Counted from the first letter of the stretch, positions 8,257 through 18,124 are shown. The stretch is 30,131 nucleotides of DNA from Thiothrix sp. (GCA_011375245.1 DRMA01000116.1:1-30131); one strand, 5' to 3'. Numbers and translations: made by a program. Notes: a model not told the origin generated them from the sequence alone.

Positions 8257-9489
8257 ATGAAACTCATCCATACTTCTGACTGGCATTTAGGACGCAAGCT
8301 CCACAACCATCAACGTTATCAAGAATTTGAACGTTTCCTCCACTGGATTGGAAATTACATTGAACAAAACGCCATTGATGTACTGTTGATTGCAGGTGAT
8401 ATTTTTGATAGCAACACACCTTCTAATCGCGCCCAAACCTTATACTACCAATTTCTTCATCGTATGGCAGCTACCACTTGCCAACATATTGTCATTATTG
8501 CAGGTAATCACGACTCCCCTTCCCTACTCAATGCACCAAAAGAAATCCTTAAGTTTCTCAACGTACATGTTGTTGCCTACATCAATCACGAGCAACTAGA
8601 AGACGAAGTGCTCAGCCTACGCAATGCTGATGGTGAAATAGAACTGATTGTTTGTGCTGTTCCTTATCTACGTGATCGTGATATACGTCAATCAGAAGCA
8701 GGAGAAAGTTTTGAAGACAAAGAAAGCAAACTAAAACAAGGTATTCAACAACATTATCAACAAGTTGTTAGCATTGCACAAAAAATTCAAGCGCGTTGTG
8801 AAAATAATACCCCCCCCATTATCGCTATGGGACACCTCTTTACCGCAGGTGGCAAAACCCAAGAAGGTGATGGTGTAAGGGATTTATATGTCGGCTCTCT
8901 CGCTCATATTAGCCTCACGGCTTTCCCTGATAACATTGATTACCTCGCTTTAGGGCATTTACATATTCCACAACGCCTTGCCAAATCCAATATACACCGC
9001 TACAGTGGCTCACCGTTACCCATGAGTTTTGGTGAAGCGACCCAGCAAAAAATGATTATTCAAATTGATTTTAATCAGCCCGAACCTGTACAAGAAATTA
9101 AACTTCCTTGCTTCCAAAAGTTGGTCGCCATCAAAGGTGATATCACGCATATTGAAACCCAACTTGCAGCCCTAAAAAAAATACAGGAAAGCCACTGGCT
9201 TGAAATCAGCTACACAGGGAAAACGATCATTAGCGACCTCAGACAGCAAATCAATACCCTTATAGAAGATAGCCAGCTCGAACTATTACGCCTTGAAGAT
9301 CGGCGTATTATTACCCAAGCCCTACGAGCGCATGACAGCCAAAAAACACTGGATGAACTTCAACCTAACGATGTCTTTCAACGTTGTCTTGAAGCACATG
9401 AAATAGACAAAACTCAATACGCTGAGCTACAAGAAAGTTTTAATGTTATCCTGCGCAATCTTTATGAAAATGATTCACACGCTGAATAA
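8257..9489 (+). CDS. sbcD: SbcD (Mre11-like) nuclease subunit
   Basis: SbcD (410 aa; E. coli 400) is the calcineurin-like metallophosphatase-fold nuclease of SbcCD, which cleaves hairpins and protein-blocked double-strand ends using Mn2+. All metal-binding motifs are present: DWHLG (D8, H10), GDIFD (D48), GNHD (N84, H85), GH (H193) and GHLH (H234, H236). The GSPLPMSFGE segment that follows is typical of SbcD. The C-terminal part (from about 275) is the SbcC-binding region. The gene is followed by sbcC after only 5 nt, so the subunits are translationally linked. Confidence 0.98.
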   Translation: MKLIHTSDWHLGRKLHNHQRYQEFERFLHWIGNYIEQNAIDVLLIAGDIFDSNTPSNRAQTLYYQFLHRMAATTCQHIVIIAGNHDSPSLLNAPKEILKFLNVHVVAYINHEQLEDEVLSLRNADGEIELIVCAVPYLRDRDIRQSEAGESFEDKESKLKQGIQQHYQQVVSIAQKIQARCENNTPPIIAMGHLFTAGGKTQEGDGVRDLYVGSLAHISLTAFPDNIDYLALGHLHIPQRLAKSNIHRYSGSPLPMSFGEATQQKMIIQIDFNQPEPVQEIKLPCFQKLVAIKGDITHIETQLAALKKIQESHWLEISYTGKTIISDLRQQINTLIEDSQLELLRLEDRRIITQALRAHDSQKTLDELQPNDVFQRCLEAHEIDKTQYAELQESFNVILRNLYENDSHAE

Positions 9490-9494
9490 CAGCC

Positions 9495-12400
9495 ATGCGC
9501 ATCCTCACACTTCGCTTTAAAAATCTAAACTCACTCACGGGTGAATGGTCTATTGACTTTACCCATTCTGACTACCTAGACACAGGTATTTTCGCCATTA
9601 CAGGCGCTACAGGTGCAGGAAAATCCACTATTCTTGATGCACTTTGCCTTGCCTTATACGGTCAAACACCGCGTTTAGGCAAAATTAGCAAAAGTAGCAA
9701 TGAAATTATGTCTCGCCAATATGGCGAATGCTTTGCAGAAATTGAATTTACCACCACTAAAGGCACATATCGCTGTCGTTGGGGACAACACCGTTCTCGC
9801 AAAAAAGCAGACGGTGAATTACAAAACCCGCAACATGAAATTGTTAATGCCGAAAACGATAACGTTATTGCACATAAAATAAAAGACGTGCTCACCACTG
9901 TTGAACAAGTATCAGGGATGAACTTTGATCGCTTCACTCGCTCCATGTTACTTGCTCAAGGTAGTTTTGCTGCCTTTTTACAAGCAAAACCTGATGAACG
10001 CGCCCCTTTACTAGAACAAATTACTGGCACAGGTATTTACAGTGATATTTCCAAAAAAGTTCATCAACGCAAGGTGCAAGCAACGGAACAATTACGCGAA
10101 TTAAAAGCTTGTTTGCAAGGCATTCAACTCCTATCGAATGATGAAAAAATTAGCAAAGAAAAGACATTAAAAGAATATAAAACCATCAGTAACACACTAC
10201 GTACTAACAAAGTAGCATTTGAAAAAGGTATTCAATGGCATCAAACATTAGCAAACCTTGAAAACCAACTAGCATCACTCAAAACACAACAAATCGCCTA
10301 TCAACAACGCTATGATGATACACAACCACAACGCCTCCAATTGCAATATGCACAACAGACCGAACAACTTGCGGATGAATATCGCGAACTGCTCAGCACA
10401 CGTCAACAAACCAAAAAAGATAAAAAGCAATACGCCAAAAACACTCAACGACTGAAACAATTAAAAACAGACTATCAACAACAGCAACAACGTCTGACAA
10501 AAACACAGCAAAAACAGCAACAGCACCAAACAGAAGCACAACAATTAGAGCAAATATTAATCAAAGTTAGAGATCTAGATACGCACATTCAGGCTCTTAA
10601 TCAACAACGAAAAAAAATAGAAAAACAACAACAACAAAATAATGAAAAACAACAGCAATTAAACAGCGAACAAGAGCAACTCACAACAGCACAAAAAACG
10701 GTACAAGATAATCAACAACGCAACCAAAAATACCTACAACAACACCCTGAGGATGCCACCTTAGTCGAGCATCTGGCAGGTATCAGTTTGCAACTAAAAC
10801 AATTACAAACACAGCAACAAAAAAGCCAACACAGCCAACACCTCCTTGCTCAAACCCAAAAAAAACATCACACACAAAGCAAAGAATTAACCGCCCTACA
10901 AACACAAACCGAACACAGCGAAGCACTCTTAAAGCAACATCAACAAAGTTACAAAAACGCAGAACAAGAATTGGCACAACATCTGCAACAACAATCACTA
11001 GCGCAATGGCGACAAAATTACCTTGCCAATGAAAAACAATACAACAACTGGCAAACACTGGAAGTATCACTTAAAGACGCATTACAGCTCAGCAATGAGA
11101 TTGAACACCTGAAAACTAGCCAGCACAATGAGCAACAACAGCTCGAAATACTCAAACAACAACAAGCACAACAGCAAGCCACTCTAAACTTACAAAACGA
11201 ATTCATTGAGCAATTAAATGAAGAACATAACTTACAACGGACACTACAAAGCCTTGAACAACATCGCAAAATGCTGGTTGATAATGAAGCTTGTCCCTTA
11301 TGCGGCGCACTTGAACATCCTTATCATAAAAATAGCTTACCCACATTCGATAGTAGTCAGAAAAAAATCAAACAAGCCAAAGCAACATTAAAGAAATATC
11401 AACAGCAACAACAATGCTATCTCAAAAAACACAGTCAAACCGAAGAAAAAATAAAGCAAATCACCCAACAAGTGAGTAACAAACAAGCCCGTCTCGATAC
11501 CCTTAACATCCGTATTGCAAACGATATTGAACAGATTAACCAAGCATCCTTACCCAATAATCCAACACAACAACTGGCTTTTTGCCAACAACAACAGCAA
11601 CAACTCAGCACTAAAAACCAAGCTTTAGCAGCAAAGATCGAACAAGCTGAAAAACTTGAACAACGAACCAAACAGCAAAAAGAACAATATGATGCCACAA
11701 AAGACACACAGCAACAGTATCAACAAACGCTCCAAGCACAGCAGCACCAACAACAAATTTTGCAAGCAGAAATAGAACACTTACAAAACGACTATCAAGA
11801 GCATATCAACAACGAAACTCAACTTAGCCAACAACTCAGTAAGGCTCTACAAGCTTATGGTATCGTCTTCAATAGTAAAGAAAAACTATCTCGCATCAAC
11901 GATACATTAAAAGAACGTCAACAACGCTGGAAAAAAGTTAACGAAAAACAAGATACACTAGAAAAACAGCAACAAAACCTTGATCAACAAAAAATAAAAC
12001 TCACCACCGAAAAAACGCATCTACAAGAACAACAACAGGAACAAAACAAACATCACGCCGATATCCAACAACAACTCGATGATTTAAAGCAGCAACGCCG
12101 TCAGTGCTTTGGCGATAAAGACCCTCAGCAAGAAGCCAAACGCTGTAAAAAAACAGGTGATGCGATACAACACGACTATGAAATATTAAGCAACACCGTC
12201 GCCAAAATAGAACAAGATCAACAAACACAACAACAGCAACAACAGCAACTTGAACAGGATATCCTCACTCATCAACAACACTACAAGGATGCACAAACAC
12301 GATTTACCCAAAAACTAAGCGAGACTCATTTTACTGATGAAGCGAGCTACTTAAACGCCCGTGTATCAAAACAAACCTTACATCAGCTCCAGCAACAAGA

Positions 12401-13175
12401 AGCAAAACTCAAAGAAGAAAAAATACGCCTTGATACCCGAAAAAAAGACCTCAACCAACGTTACCAACAAGAACAACAGCGTCAAATCACTGAGCAATCA
12501 TTAACGAACTTACAAGAAGAAGTACAACAACTGGATCAAGAACTAAGCACTATTGAACGCAAAATTGGCGCTATTAATGAACAACTCAATACCGATAAAA
12601 CCTTACGCCAAACACAAGCCAAGCAACTTGACCTTATTACCGCACAAACGAAAGAGGTCACTCGCTGGGATAATCTTCATGCCCTAATTGGTTCGGCAGA
12701 TGGCAAAAAATTCCGCAACTTTGCCCAAGGTTTAACGTTTGAGATTATGATTGCCCACGCTAATCAACAGCTAACAAAAATGAATGATCGTTATCTACTT
12801 AAACATAACGGCAAAGCCCCCTTGGAACTGAATATTATTGATAATTACCAAGCAAGTGAAGAGCGTTCCATTAAGAATTTATCAGGTGGCGAAAGTTTTA
12901 TTGTTAGTCTGGCACTTGCCTTAGGTTTATCGCAAATGGCAAGCCAGCAAATCAGCATTGACTCGTTATTTTTAGATGAAGGCTTTGGTACGCTTGATGA
13001 AGAAACATTAGAAACAGCACTGGAAGCACTTGCCAAACTGCATCAAGATAACAAACTCATTGGTATTATTTCGCATGTTGCCCGTTTAAAACAACGAATC
13101 CCTACTCAAATTCATATCATCCCTGATCATCAAGGACGTAGTCGTTTATCAGGACCTGGGGTAGCCGAAAAATGA
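9495..13175 (+). CDS. sbcC: SbcC (Rad50-like) ATPase with long glutamine-rich coiled coil
   Basis: SbcC is the SMC/Rad50-type ATPase that controls and tethers the SbcD nuclease. The split ABC ATPase is intact: Walker A GATGAGKST (37-45), Q-loop Q155, signature LSGGES (1129-1134), Walker B LFLDE (D1161, E1162) and D-loop L1167-D1168. The zinc hook CPLC (C600, C603) lies almost exactly mid-protein, so the two coiled-coil arms are of equal length. At 1226 aa it is about 180 longer than E. coli SbcC (1048), the extra being in the arms. These arms are extremely rich in glutamine, with runs of five (328-332) and seven (912-918) encoded by mixed CAA/CAG. The frame is unbroken, so the protein should be functional. 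Confidence 0.97.
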   Translation: MRILTLRFKNLNSLTGEWSIDFTHSDYLDTGIFAITGATGAGKSTILDALCLALYGQTPRLGKISKSSNEIMSRQYGECFAEIEFTTTKGTYRCRWGQHRSRKKADGELQNPQHEIVNAENDNVIAHKIKDVLTTVEQVSGMNFDRFTRSMLLAQGSFAAFLQAKPDERAPLLEQITGTGIYSDISKKVHQRKVQATEQLRELKACLQGIQLLSNDEKISKEKTLKEYKTISNTLRTNKVAFEKGIQWHQTLANLENQLASLKTQQIAYQQRYDDTQPQRLQLQYAQQTEQLADEYRELLSTRQQTKKDKKQYAKNTQRLKQLKTDYQQQQQRLTKTQQKQQQHQTEAQQLEQILIKVRDLDTHIQALNQQRKKIEKQQQQNNEKQQQLNSEQEQLTTAQKTVQDNQQRNQKYLQQHPEDATLVEHLAGISLQLKQLQTQQQKSQHSQHLLAQTQKKHHTQSKELTALQTQTEHSEALLKQHQQSYKNAEQELAQHLQQQSLAQWRQNYLANEKQYNNWQTLEVSLKDALQLSNEIEHLKTSQHNEQQQLEILKQQQAQQQATLNLQNEFIEQLNEEHNLQRTLQSLEQHRKMLVDNEACPLCGALEHPYHKNSLPTFDSSQKKIKQAKATLKKYQQQQQCYLKKHSQTEEKIKQITQQVSNKQARLDTLNIRIANDIEQINQASLPNNPTQQLAFCQQQQQQLSTKNQALAAKIEQAEKLEQRTKQQKEQYDATKDTQQQYQQTLQAQQHQQQILQAEIEHLQNDYQEHINNETQLSQQLSKALQAYGIVFNSKEKLSRINDTLKERQQRWKKVNEKQDTLEKQQQNLDQQKIKLTTEKTHLQEQQQEQNKHHADIQQQLDDLKQQRRQCFGDKDPQQEAKRCKKTGDAIQHDYEILSNTVAKIEQDQQTQQQQQQQLEQDILTHQQHYKDAQTRFTQKLSETHFTDEASYLNARVSKQTLHQLQQQEAKLKEEKIRLDTRKKDLNQRYQQEQQRQITEQSLTNLQEEVQQLDQELSTIERKIGAINEQLNTDKTLRQTQAKQLDLITAQTKEVTRWDNLHALIGSADGKKFRNFAQGLTFEIMIAHANQQLTKMNDRYLLKHNGKAPLELNIIDNYQASEERSIKNLSGGESFIVSLALALGLSQMASQQISIDSLFLDEGFGTLDEETLETALEALAKLHQDNKLIGIISHVARLKQRIPTQIHIIPDHQGRSRLSGPGVAEK

Positions 13176-13203
13176 TTTTATCCCATCCCATCATGCACGT
13201 TCC

Positions 13204-14511
13204 CTAATCGTTTTCAACCACACGCTCAACAGGCAAACACACCATAAAACAAGACCCTTTACCCAACGTACTTTGAATATCCAAATATCCCCCATGACGT
13301 TTAATAATATGCTGCACAATGGCCAAGCCTAACCCTGTTCCTCCCTTATCACGAGAGCGTCCTTTATCAACCCGATAAAAGCGTTCGGTTAAATGGGGTA
13401 ACTGAGCCGCAGGGATACCTTGCCCATTATCGCTTATTTTTAAACAGGCCTCACCTAAGCGGTTTTTCTGCCATTCAATCGTGATGATTGTTCCTTTTTG
13501 GGTATGACGAATAGCATTATGAATCAAATTACTACAAACACTAATGACTTCAGCTTCTGCCCCCATTATTTTAAGAGTAGGATCACTATGTGTTATTAAG
13601 GTATGGCTATTATCAACAATAAACGTTGTTTGTTCCTCACAGATAGCATGCAATATTTCATGCATATTAATCACTTGCTCTGCATCCTCATTAAGCACTG
13701 AATTTTCTAAGCGTGACAGGGTGAGTAAATCTTCAATAATAGACTGCATTCTTGCTGCCTGTTCTGCCGCAGACTGAATTGCAGGTTGCAAACTTTCGGT
13801 TAAGTTTTCATCATCACGAACAATTTCCAAATAACCTGTAATCACGGTCAATGGTGTACGTAGTTCATGGGATGCATTGGCAATAAAATTTTTACGCATC
13901 TGCTGGATATAATTACGTTCACTGACATCACGCGCAATAAATAACTTTAGATCTTCTTGGACAGGAATGAGCTGAACGGCAATTTGTCGCTCACCGTATT
14001 GAGGCAAGGCTATTTCTATTTCTTTACAGGTGTTTTTACGAAGAATTTTAAGCACTTCAGGCATACGAATTAGGTTATCAATACGTTGTCCTCGATCTTT
14101 TTTAAGATCAATACTCAAATATTCATTAGCCGCTTTGTTAGCCCAGTCAATTTCATTATGACGATTTAGTACAATCGTCGCATAGGGTAAGCCCGTTACC
14201 ACGCCTTGGAAACGTTTAAGGAGTTTCGACATACGTGTTTTACGCGCCAAACTCTTTTTTTGCATTTGTTGTATCTGATGGATTAAACGCTCCCAAATAC
14301 CATTACTATCGGGTAAATATAATGCCTTTGCGCCATTTTCAAGCCATTTATCTAACTGATGTACTTTATACAATAGCCAACCAATATATCCAATCAATGT
14401 AAGCAGTAGACTAACCATCCAGTAATCTGTTAACAAACCACCGAGTAAGGCAAAAAATAGGATCAATGCCATTCGCCAACGTTCCACACCCCAGTAATTA
14501 TGGCTCCCCAT
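13204..14511 (-). CDS. phoR: Phosphate-regulon sensor histidine kinase PhoR
   Basis: PhoR (435 aa) is the membrane kinase that phosphorylates PhoB under phosphate limitation and dephosphorylates it when PstSCAB/PhoU signal sufficiency. In order there are two membrane helices near the N-terminus (about 14-50) with almost no periplasmic loop, a PAS domain (about 100-200), HisKA with H215 in ASHELRTPL (E. coli H213), and HATPase_c with N-box N332, DNGQG (361-365) and GGTGLGLA (390-397). The start was set at the ATG at 14511 because a clear Shine-Dalgarno (TAAGGAT, 14516-14522) precedes it. A longer frame to 14559 would run deep into phoB. It overlaps the phoB stop by 14 nt, so the two are coupled. 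It converges on sbcC with a 28-bp gap and no obvious terminator. Confidence 0.96.
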   Translation of the reverse strand: MGSHNYWGVERWRMALILFFALLGGLLTDYWMVSLLLTLIGYIGWLLYKVHQLDKWLENGAKALYLPDSNGIWERLIHQIQQMQKKSLARKTRMSKLLKRFQGVVTGLPYATIVLNRHNEIDWANKAANEYLSIDLKKDRGQRIDNLIRMPEVLKILRKNTCKEIEIALPQYGERQIAVQLIPVQEDLKLFIARDVSERNYIQQMRKNFIANASHELRTPLTVITGYLEIVRDDENLTESLQPAIQSAAEQAARMQSIIEDLLTLSRLENSVLNEDAEQVINMHEILHAICEEQTTFIVDNSHTLITHSDPTLKIMGAEAEVISVCSNLIHNAIRHTQKGTIITIEWQKNRLGEACLKISDNGQGIPAAQLPHLTERFYRVDKGRSRDKGGTGLGLAIVQHIIKRHGGYLDIQSTLGKGSCFMVCLPVERVVEND

Positions 14512-15211
14512 GCTTATCCTTACATTTTTCAATATCCATAAAACGATACCCCATCCCATGAACCGTTTGTATCATCGTGTGCAATCCATACGGTTTAAGA
14601 ATTTTGCGTAAACGCAGTACATGAACATCAACCGTTCTCTCCTCAATAAACGCGCCTTGGCTCCAAACATGATCCAGTAAGCTTGCACGTGTATGAAGAT
14701 GGTTTGGCTTACGCATCAAATAATGCAATAAACGAAATTCTGTTTGCCCTATTTTTATGGGATTCCCTTGTATCGTGAGTTGATTGTTTTCAGGGCTTAA
14801 CAGTAGCTCTCCCATTTGCAAGCTTTTATCCGTATTTAAACCTTGTGAACGGCGAATTAAGGCTCGAATACGCGCCTCTAATTCCTTTAACGACATCGGT
14901 TTGGTTATATAATCATCAGCCCCCGCATCTAGACCTTCAATTTTATCGGTTTCTTCCGCCCGTGCGGTCAACATAATAATCGGAATATCGTTGTGTACAG
15001 GATTACGGCGGATCTGTTTAATTACCTGTAACCCACTGAAATCAGGTAACATCCAATCCATCAAAATAATGTCAGGATTGTTGTCGTTCAAACGATCAAG
15101 CGCCTGTTGACCATCGCTAGCAACCGTTACCTTAAATTTTTTACTGGAAAGAAAATGCGTCAACATGGTGCTGATTGCATAATCATCTTCAACGATTAAT
15201 ACGTTTAACAT
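14498..15211 (-). CDS. phoB: Phosphate-regulon response regulator PhoB
   Basis: PhoB (237 aa) is the DNA-binding partner of PhoR and binds tandem Pho boxes such as those before pstS. The receiver domain (1-120) has the acidic pair D9/D10, phospho-acceptor D52 in MDWMLPD, T82 and K104. The OmpR-type winged helix follows, with recognition-helix sequence RTVDVHVLRLRKIL and the wing HGMGYRF. The ATG at 15211 follows AAGGAG (15222-15227) at 10 nt; an in-frame TTG at 15220 lies almost on top of that site and is rejected. It starts 47 nt after phoU, and the spacer consists of short tandem repeats. Confidence 0.97.
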   Translation of the reverse strand: MLNVLIVEDDYAISTMLTHFLSSKKFKVTVASDGQQALDRLNDNNPDIILMDWMLPDFSGLQVIKQIRRNPVHNDIPIIMLTARAEETDKIEGLDAGADDYITKPMSLKELEARIRALIRRSQGLNTDKSLQMGELLLSPENNQLTIQGNPIKIGQTEFRLLHYLMRKPNHLHTRASLLDHVWSQGAFIEERTVDVHVLRLRKILKPYGLHTMIQTVHGMGYRFMDIEKCKDKHGEP

Positions 15212-15226
15212 GAGTATCAATCTCCT

Positions 15227-15261
15227 TTCATTCGACTATTCATTGGCTATTCATTCGGCTA
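15227..15261. repeat. Three 11-12 bp tandem repeats between phoU and phoB
   Basis: TTCATTCGACTA, TTCATTGGCTA and TTCATTCGGCTA stand head to tail. The last unit contains the phoU stop codon, and the first overlaps the phoB ribosome site by one base. The spacer seems to have grown by local duplication. Confidence 0.75.
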
Positions 15262-15975
15262 TAAATCATCATCAGGGAATAGCTCTGCTAACACCTCATC
15301 CAAATCGGTATGACGAATATCTTTGCCCTTTACTAAATAAACCACATGCTCACAGATATTGATCGAATAACGACCAATTCGCTCTAATGAACGCGCACAC
15401 CATGAGATACGTAATGCATTTTTGATATTACGCGGGTTTTCCATCATATGAGTAATGAGAATTCTAGATAAAGCATTGAATTCTCTATTTATTTTATCAT
15501 TTTTAGCAAGCAATTGAACAGCTCGTTCATCATCTAAACGGGCAAAGGCATCCAAGGAGTCATGCAATAAACTCAAGGCTAATTCGCTCAAGTGACTTAG
15601 TTCGGCATGCATCCCTGTTATCGTTTTCTTTTTGGCAAGTTTCTTTGAGTACTTTCCTATTTTTGCAGCTTCATCACCTAAACGCTCAAGATCAGTAATT
15701 ACTTTTCCAACCGCAAAAACTAAGCGTAGATCACTCGCAGTCGGTTGACGTAAGGCAATTACCTGCACGCAGTCTTCATCAATCTCAACTTCGAGTGCAT
15801 TAATTTTATCATCAGCCGTTGCTACGTTTTCTGCCAACTCAGCATCACGCTGAAGCAAGGCTTTTACTCCATTTTCAGCTTGTGCTTCAACCAGCCCACC
15901 CATTTTTAACACTTTGCTACGAATATCTTCCAACTCTTGATTATAGCGTTGTGAAATATGTTCTCCGAGTTCCAT
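15259..15975 (-). CDS. phoU: Phosphate transport system regulator PhoU
   Basis: PhoU (238 aa; E. coli 241) is a peripheral all-helical protein linking the Pst transporter to PhoR and inhibiting kinase output when phosphate is ample. Two PhoU repeats are visible, with metal-cluster motifs LERLGDEAAKIGKYS (about 96-110) and SLERIGRYSINICEH (about 196-210). The ATG at 15975 lies 5 nt after a perfect AAAGGAG (15981-15987), which itself overlaps the pstB stop; an in-frame TTG at 15993 is rejected. It lies between pstB (10-nt gap) and phoB. Putting phoU directly before phoBR puts all Pho signalling in one transcript, unlike E. coli. Confidence 0.97.
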   Translation of the reverse strand: MELGEHISQRYNQELEDIRSKVLKMGGLVEAQAENGVKALLQRDAELAENVATADDKINALEVEIDEDCVQVIALRQPTASDLRLVFAVGKVITDLERLGDEAAKIGKYSKKLAKKKTITGMHAELSHLSELALSLLHDSLDAFARLDDERAVQLLAKNDKINREFNALSRILITHMMENPRNIKNALRISWCARSLERIGRYSINICEHVVYLVKGKDIRHTDLDEVLAELFPDDDL

Positions 15976-15985
15976 AATGACTCCT

Positions 15986-16816
15986 TTAACCAAAACGACC
16001 AGTGATATAGTTTTCTGTTAATTGATGTTCAGGATTAGTAAACACCTTGTCCGTTGCATTCACTTCAACAAGTTTTCCCATATGAAAATAAGCGGTACGC
16101 TGTGAAACTCGTGCCGCTTGTTGCATCGAATGAGTCACAATAGCAATGGTATAGTTTTGCCTTAATTCATCCATTAGTTCCTCAATCAATGCTGTGGCAA
16201 TAGGATCAAGTGCCGAAGTCGGCTCATCCATTAAAATCACTTCAGGATCAACCGCAATCGCACGAGCAATACAGAGCCGTTGCTGTTGTCCACCTGATAA
16301 ACCTGTCCCTGATTTTTGCAGGTCATCTTTTACTTCTTTAAATAACCCCGCTTTGATAAGACTTGCTTCAACCAAATCATCAAGCTCTGAGCGGTTACTG
16401 GCAAGACCATGCAAACGTGCGCCATAAGCCACATTGTCATAAATAGATTTGGGAAAGGGATTGGGTTTTTGGAACACCATCCCCACACGCGCTCTTAATA
16501 ACACAGGATCCATTTTCTTTGCATAAATATCCTCATCATCTAAGGTATGTTCACCCGTTACTCGACAAATAGGAATTGTGTCATTCATACGGTTTAACAC
16601 CCGCAAATAGGTTGATTTACCACAGCCTGAAGGGCCAATCATCGCAATAATTTCGTGCTTGCCAATATCAAGATTAATATCAAAAATAGCTTGTTTGTCT
16701 GCATAAAAAACATCACAGTTACGCGAACCCATTTTGGCATTATCAGTAAAAGGTGTACCGACTGTTCCATTAATTTCAATATTGAATCCATCGCCTGTTG
16801 TTGTATTTGTTTTCAT
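15986..16816 (-). CDS. pstB: Phosphate ABC transporter ATP-binding protein PstB
   Basis: PstB (276 aa) is the ATPase that drives PstSCA phosphate import from the cytoplasmic side. Motifs are complete: Walker A GPSGCGKST (61-69), Q-loop VFQKPNPFP (Q116), signature TGLSGGQQQR (173-177 core), Walker B VILMDEP (193-199) and switch H229. Its N-terminal 30 residues are a little longer than in E. coli PstB (257 aa) and poorly conserved, but no later ATG has a better ribosome site. A TAGGTAA about 7 nt before the ATG at 16816 may serve. It lies 27 nt after pstA. Confidence 0.98.
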   Translation of the reverse strand: MKTNTTTGDGFNIEINGTVGTPFTDNAKMGSRNCDVFYADKQAIFDINLDIGKHEIIAMIGPSGCGKSTYLRVLNRMNDTIPICRVTGEHTLDDEDIYAKKMDPVLLRARVGMVFQKPNPFPKSIYDNVAYGARLHGLASNRSELDDLVEASLIKAGLFKEVKDDLQKSGTGLSGGQQQRLCIARAIAVDPEVILMDEPTSALDPIATALIEELMDELRQNYTIAIVTHSMQQAARVSQRTAYFHMGKLVEVNATDKVFTNPEHQLTENYITGRFG

Positions 16817-16843
16817 TTTTGTTACCTATTAGGATTACCAATA

Positions 16844-18124
16844 CTACCAATGTCGTTCAAATTTCTTCCGTAACATAATGGCAAATAAGTTCATCAGCAC
16901 TAAAAAGCCTAGTAGCACCATAATCGCTGCGGAAGTGCGTTCCGTAAATGCCCGTTCAGGACTATCTGACCACAGATAAATCTGTACAGGCATGACAGTA
17001 GAAGGATCCATAACTCCTGAGGGTACTTCAGCGACAAAAGCCACCATTCCAATCATTAAAAGTGGCGCAGTTTCACCTAATGCTTGCGCCATACCAATAA
17101 TCGTCCCTGTTAAAATACCAGGCATTGCTAGCGGTAAGGTGTGTTGAAAAAGGACTTGTATTGGCGACGCGCCAAGCCCCACTGCTGCTTCCTTAATCGA
17201 AGACGGTACGGATTTAATCGCTGCACGACTGGCAATAATAATTGTTGGCAAGCTCATTAGTGCCAGTACCAAGCCACCAATTAAGGGGGTAGAACGGGGG
17301 ATACCAAAAAAGCTGATATAAACCGCCAAGCCGAGCAAACCAAACACAATCGAGGGGACAGCGGCGAGGTTATTAATATTGATCTCAATCATATCCACCC
17401 AGCGGTTATTCTGTGGGGCAAATTCTTCTAAATACGCCGCCGCAGCAACAGCAATAGGAAATGAAAGAAAAAACGTCACTAACATGGTAAACAAAGAACC
17501 CATAACAGCGCCTTTTAAGCCTGCTTGTTCAGGCTCACGGGAATCACCTGCACTGAAAAGTACGGTATTAAAACGTTTTTCAAGCCGTTCTTCGGTCATT
17601 AACTGCTCAATCCACAGCAGTTGATAATCCTTAATACGTCGATCTGCTTCGGGCACGTTGCGATCTATCTTGCCCTTCATAAACATATCAATATCATCTT
17701 TAGCGAGAAACCAGAAAGAGCGTGTTGTACCTAATAAGTCAGGGTTCTTAATCACCTCATCACGCAAGTCATAAGCGGCTGATTTGCTCACCAGATTTTT
17801 CAAAGCGCGTTTTTGTTTGCGCCCCTTAACATTAGGAAACATCGTTTTCAGGCTATTTTTAATCACCTTGCCATAGTTTGCAGCAAATAATGCCTGATGT
17901 TCAGAGGTTTTATTAACCCCCAAAACGTCCTCATCAAGCAGCACATCCAGCTTAATATAGGTTTGTTGAAAAGCGGGTAAGCCTTTACTGCTAATGGTGG
18001 TTAATAAAACGAGCAAAAAAGTAAAACTAATTAAGATCGACAACAAGCCAAAAAAACGAAAACGTTTTTCTCTGGCATAACGTTTTTTTAGTCCCTGTTG
18101 TATTTTTTTTGTTGTTTCACTCAT
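16844..18124 (-). CDS. pstA: Phosphate ABC transporter permease PstA, long form
   Basis: PstA (426 aa) is one of the two inner-membrane permeases of the Pst importer. The C-terminal about 220 residues are the six-helix permease core, with the coupling EAA loop KEAAVGLGASPIQVLFQHTL contacting PstB. The N-terminus adds one membrane helix (about 24-45) and a roughly 150-residue hydrophilic, charged region before the core, absent from E. coli PstA (296 aa). This corresponds to what I recall as the DUF3333 extension of many proteobacterial PstA proteins. The ATG at 18124 lies 6 nt after the pstC stop; a TTG two codons earlier overlaps that stop region less plausibly. The Shine-Dalgarno is weak, consistent with coupling to pstC. 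Confidence 0.96.
   Translation of the reverse strand: MSETTKKIQQGLKKRYAREKRFRFFGLLSILISFTFLLVLLTTISSKGLPAFQQTYIKLDVLLDEDVLGVNKTSEHQALFAANYGKVIKNSLKTMFPNVKGRKQKRALKNLVSKSAAYDLRDEVIKNPDLLGTTRSFWFLAKDDIDMFMKGKIDRNVPEADRRIKDYQLLWIEQLMTEERLEKRFNTVLFSAGDSREPEQAGLKGAVMGSLFTMLVTFFLSFPIAVAAAAYLEEFAPQNNRWVDMIEININNLAAVPSIVFGLLGLAVYISFFGIPRSTPLIGGLVLALMSLPTIIIASRAAIKSVPSSIKEAAVGLGASPIQVLFQHTLPLAMPGILTGTIIGMAQALGETAPLLMIGMVAFVAEVPSGVMDPSTVMPVQIYLWSDSPERAFTERTSAAIMVLLGFLVLMNLFAIMLRKKFERHW

Noticed and set aside
10783..11707. Several Val/Leu/Cys-rich open frames opposite sbcC
   Set aside because: They are the complement of CAA/CAG-rich coiled-coil codons, which rarely give stops on the other strand.
13176..13203. 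Bidirectional terminator between sbcC and phoR
   Set aside because: The 28-bp gap shows no stem with a T-run on either strand.
14512..14559. Longer phoR start inside phoB
   Set aside because: It would add 16 codons read through phoB, while the ATG at 14511 has a clear Shine-Dalgarno and aligns the kinase histidine with E. coli PhoR.
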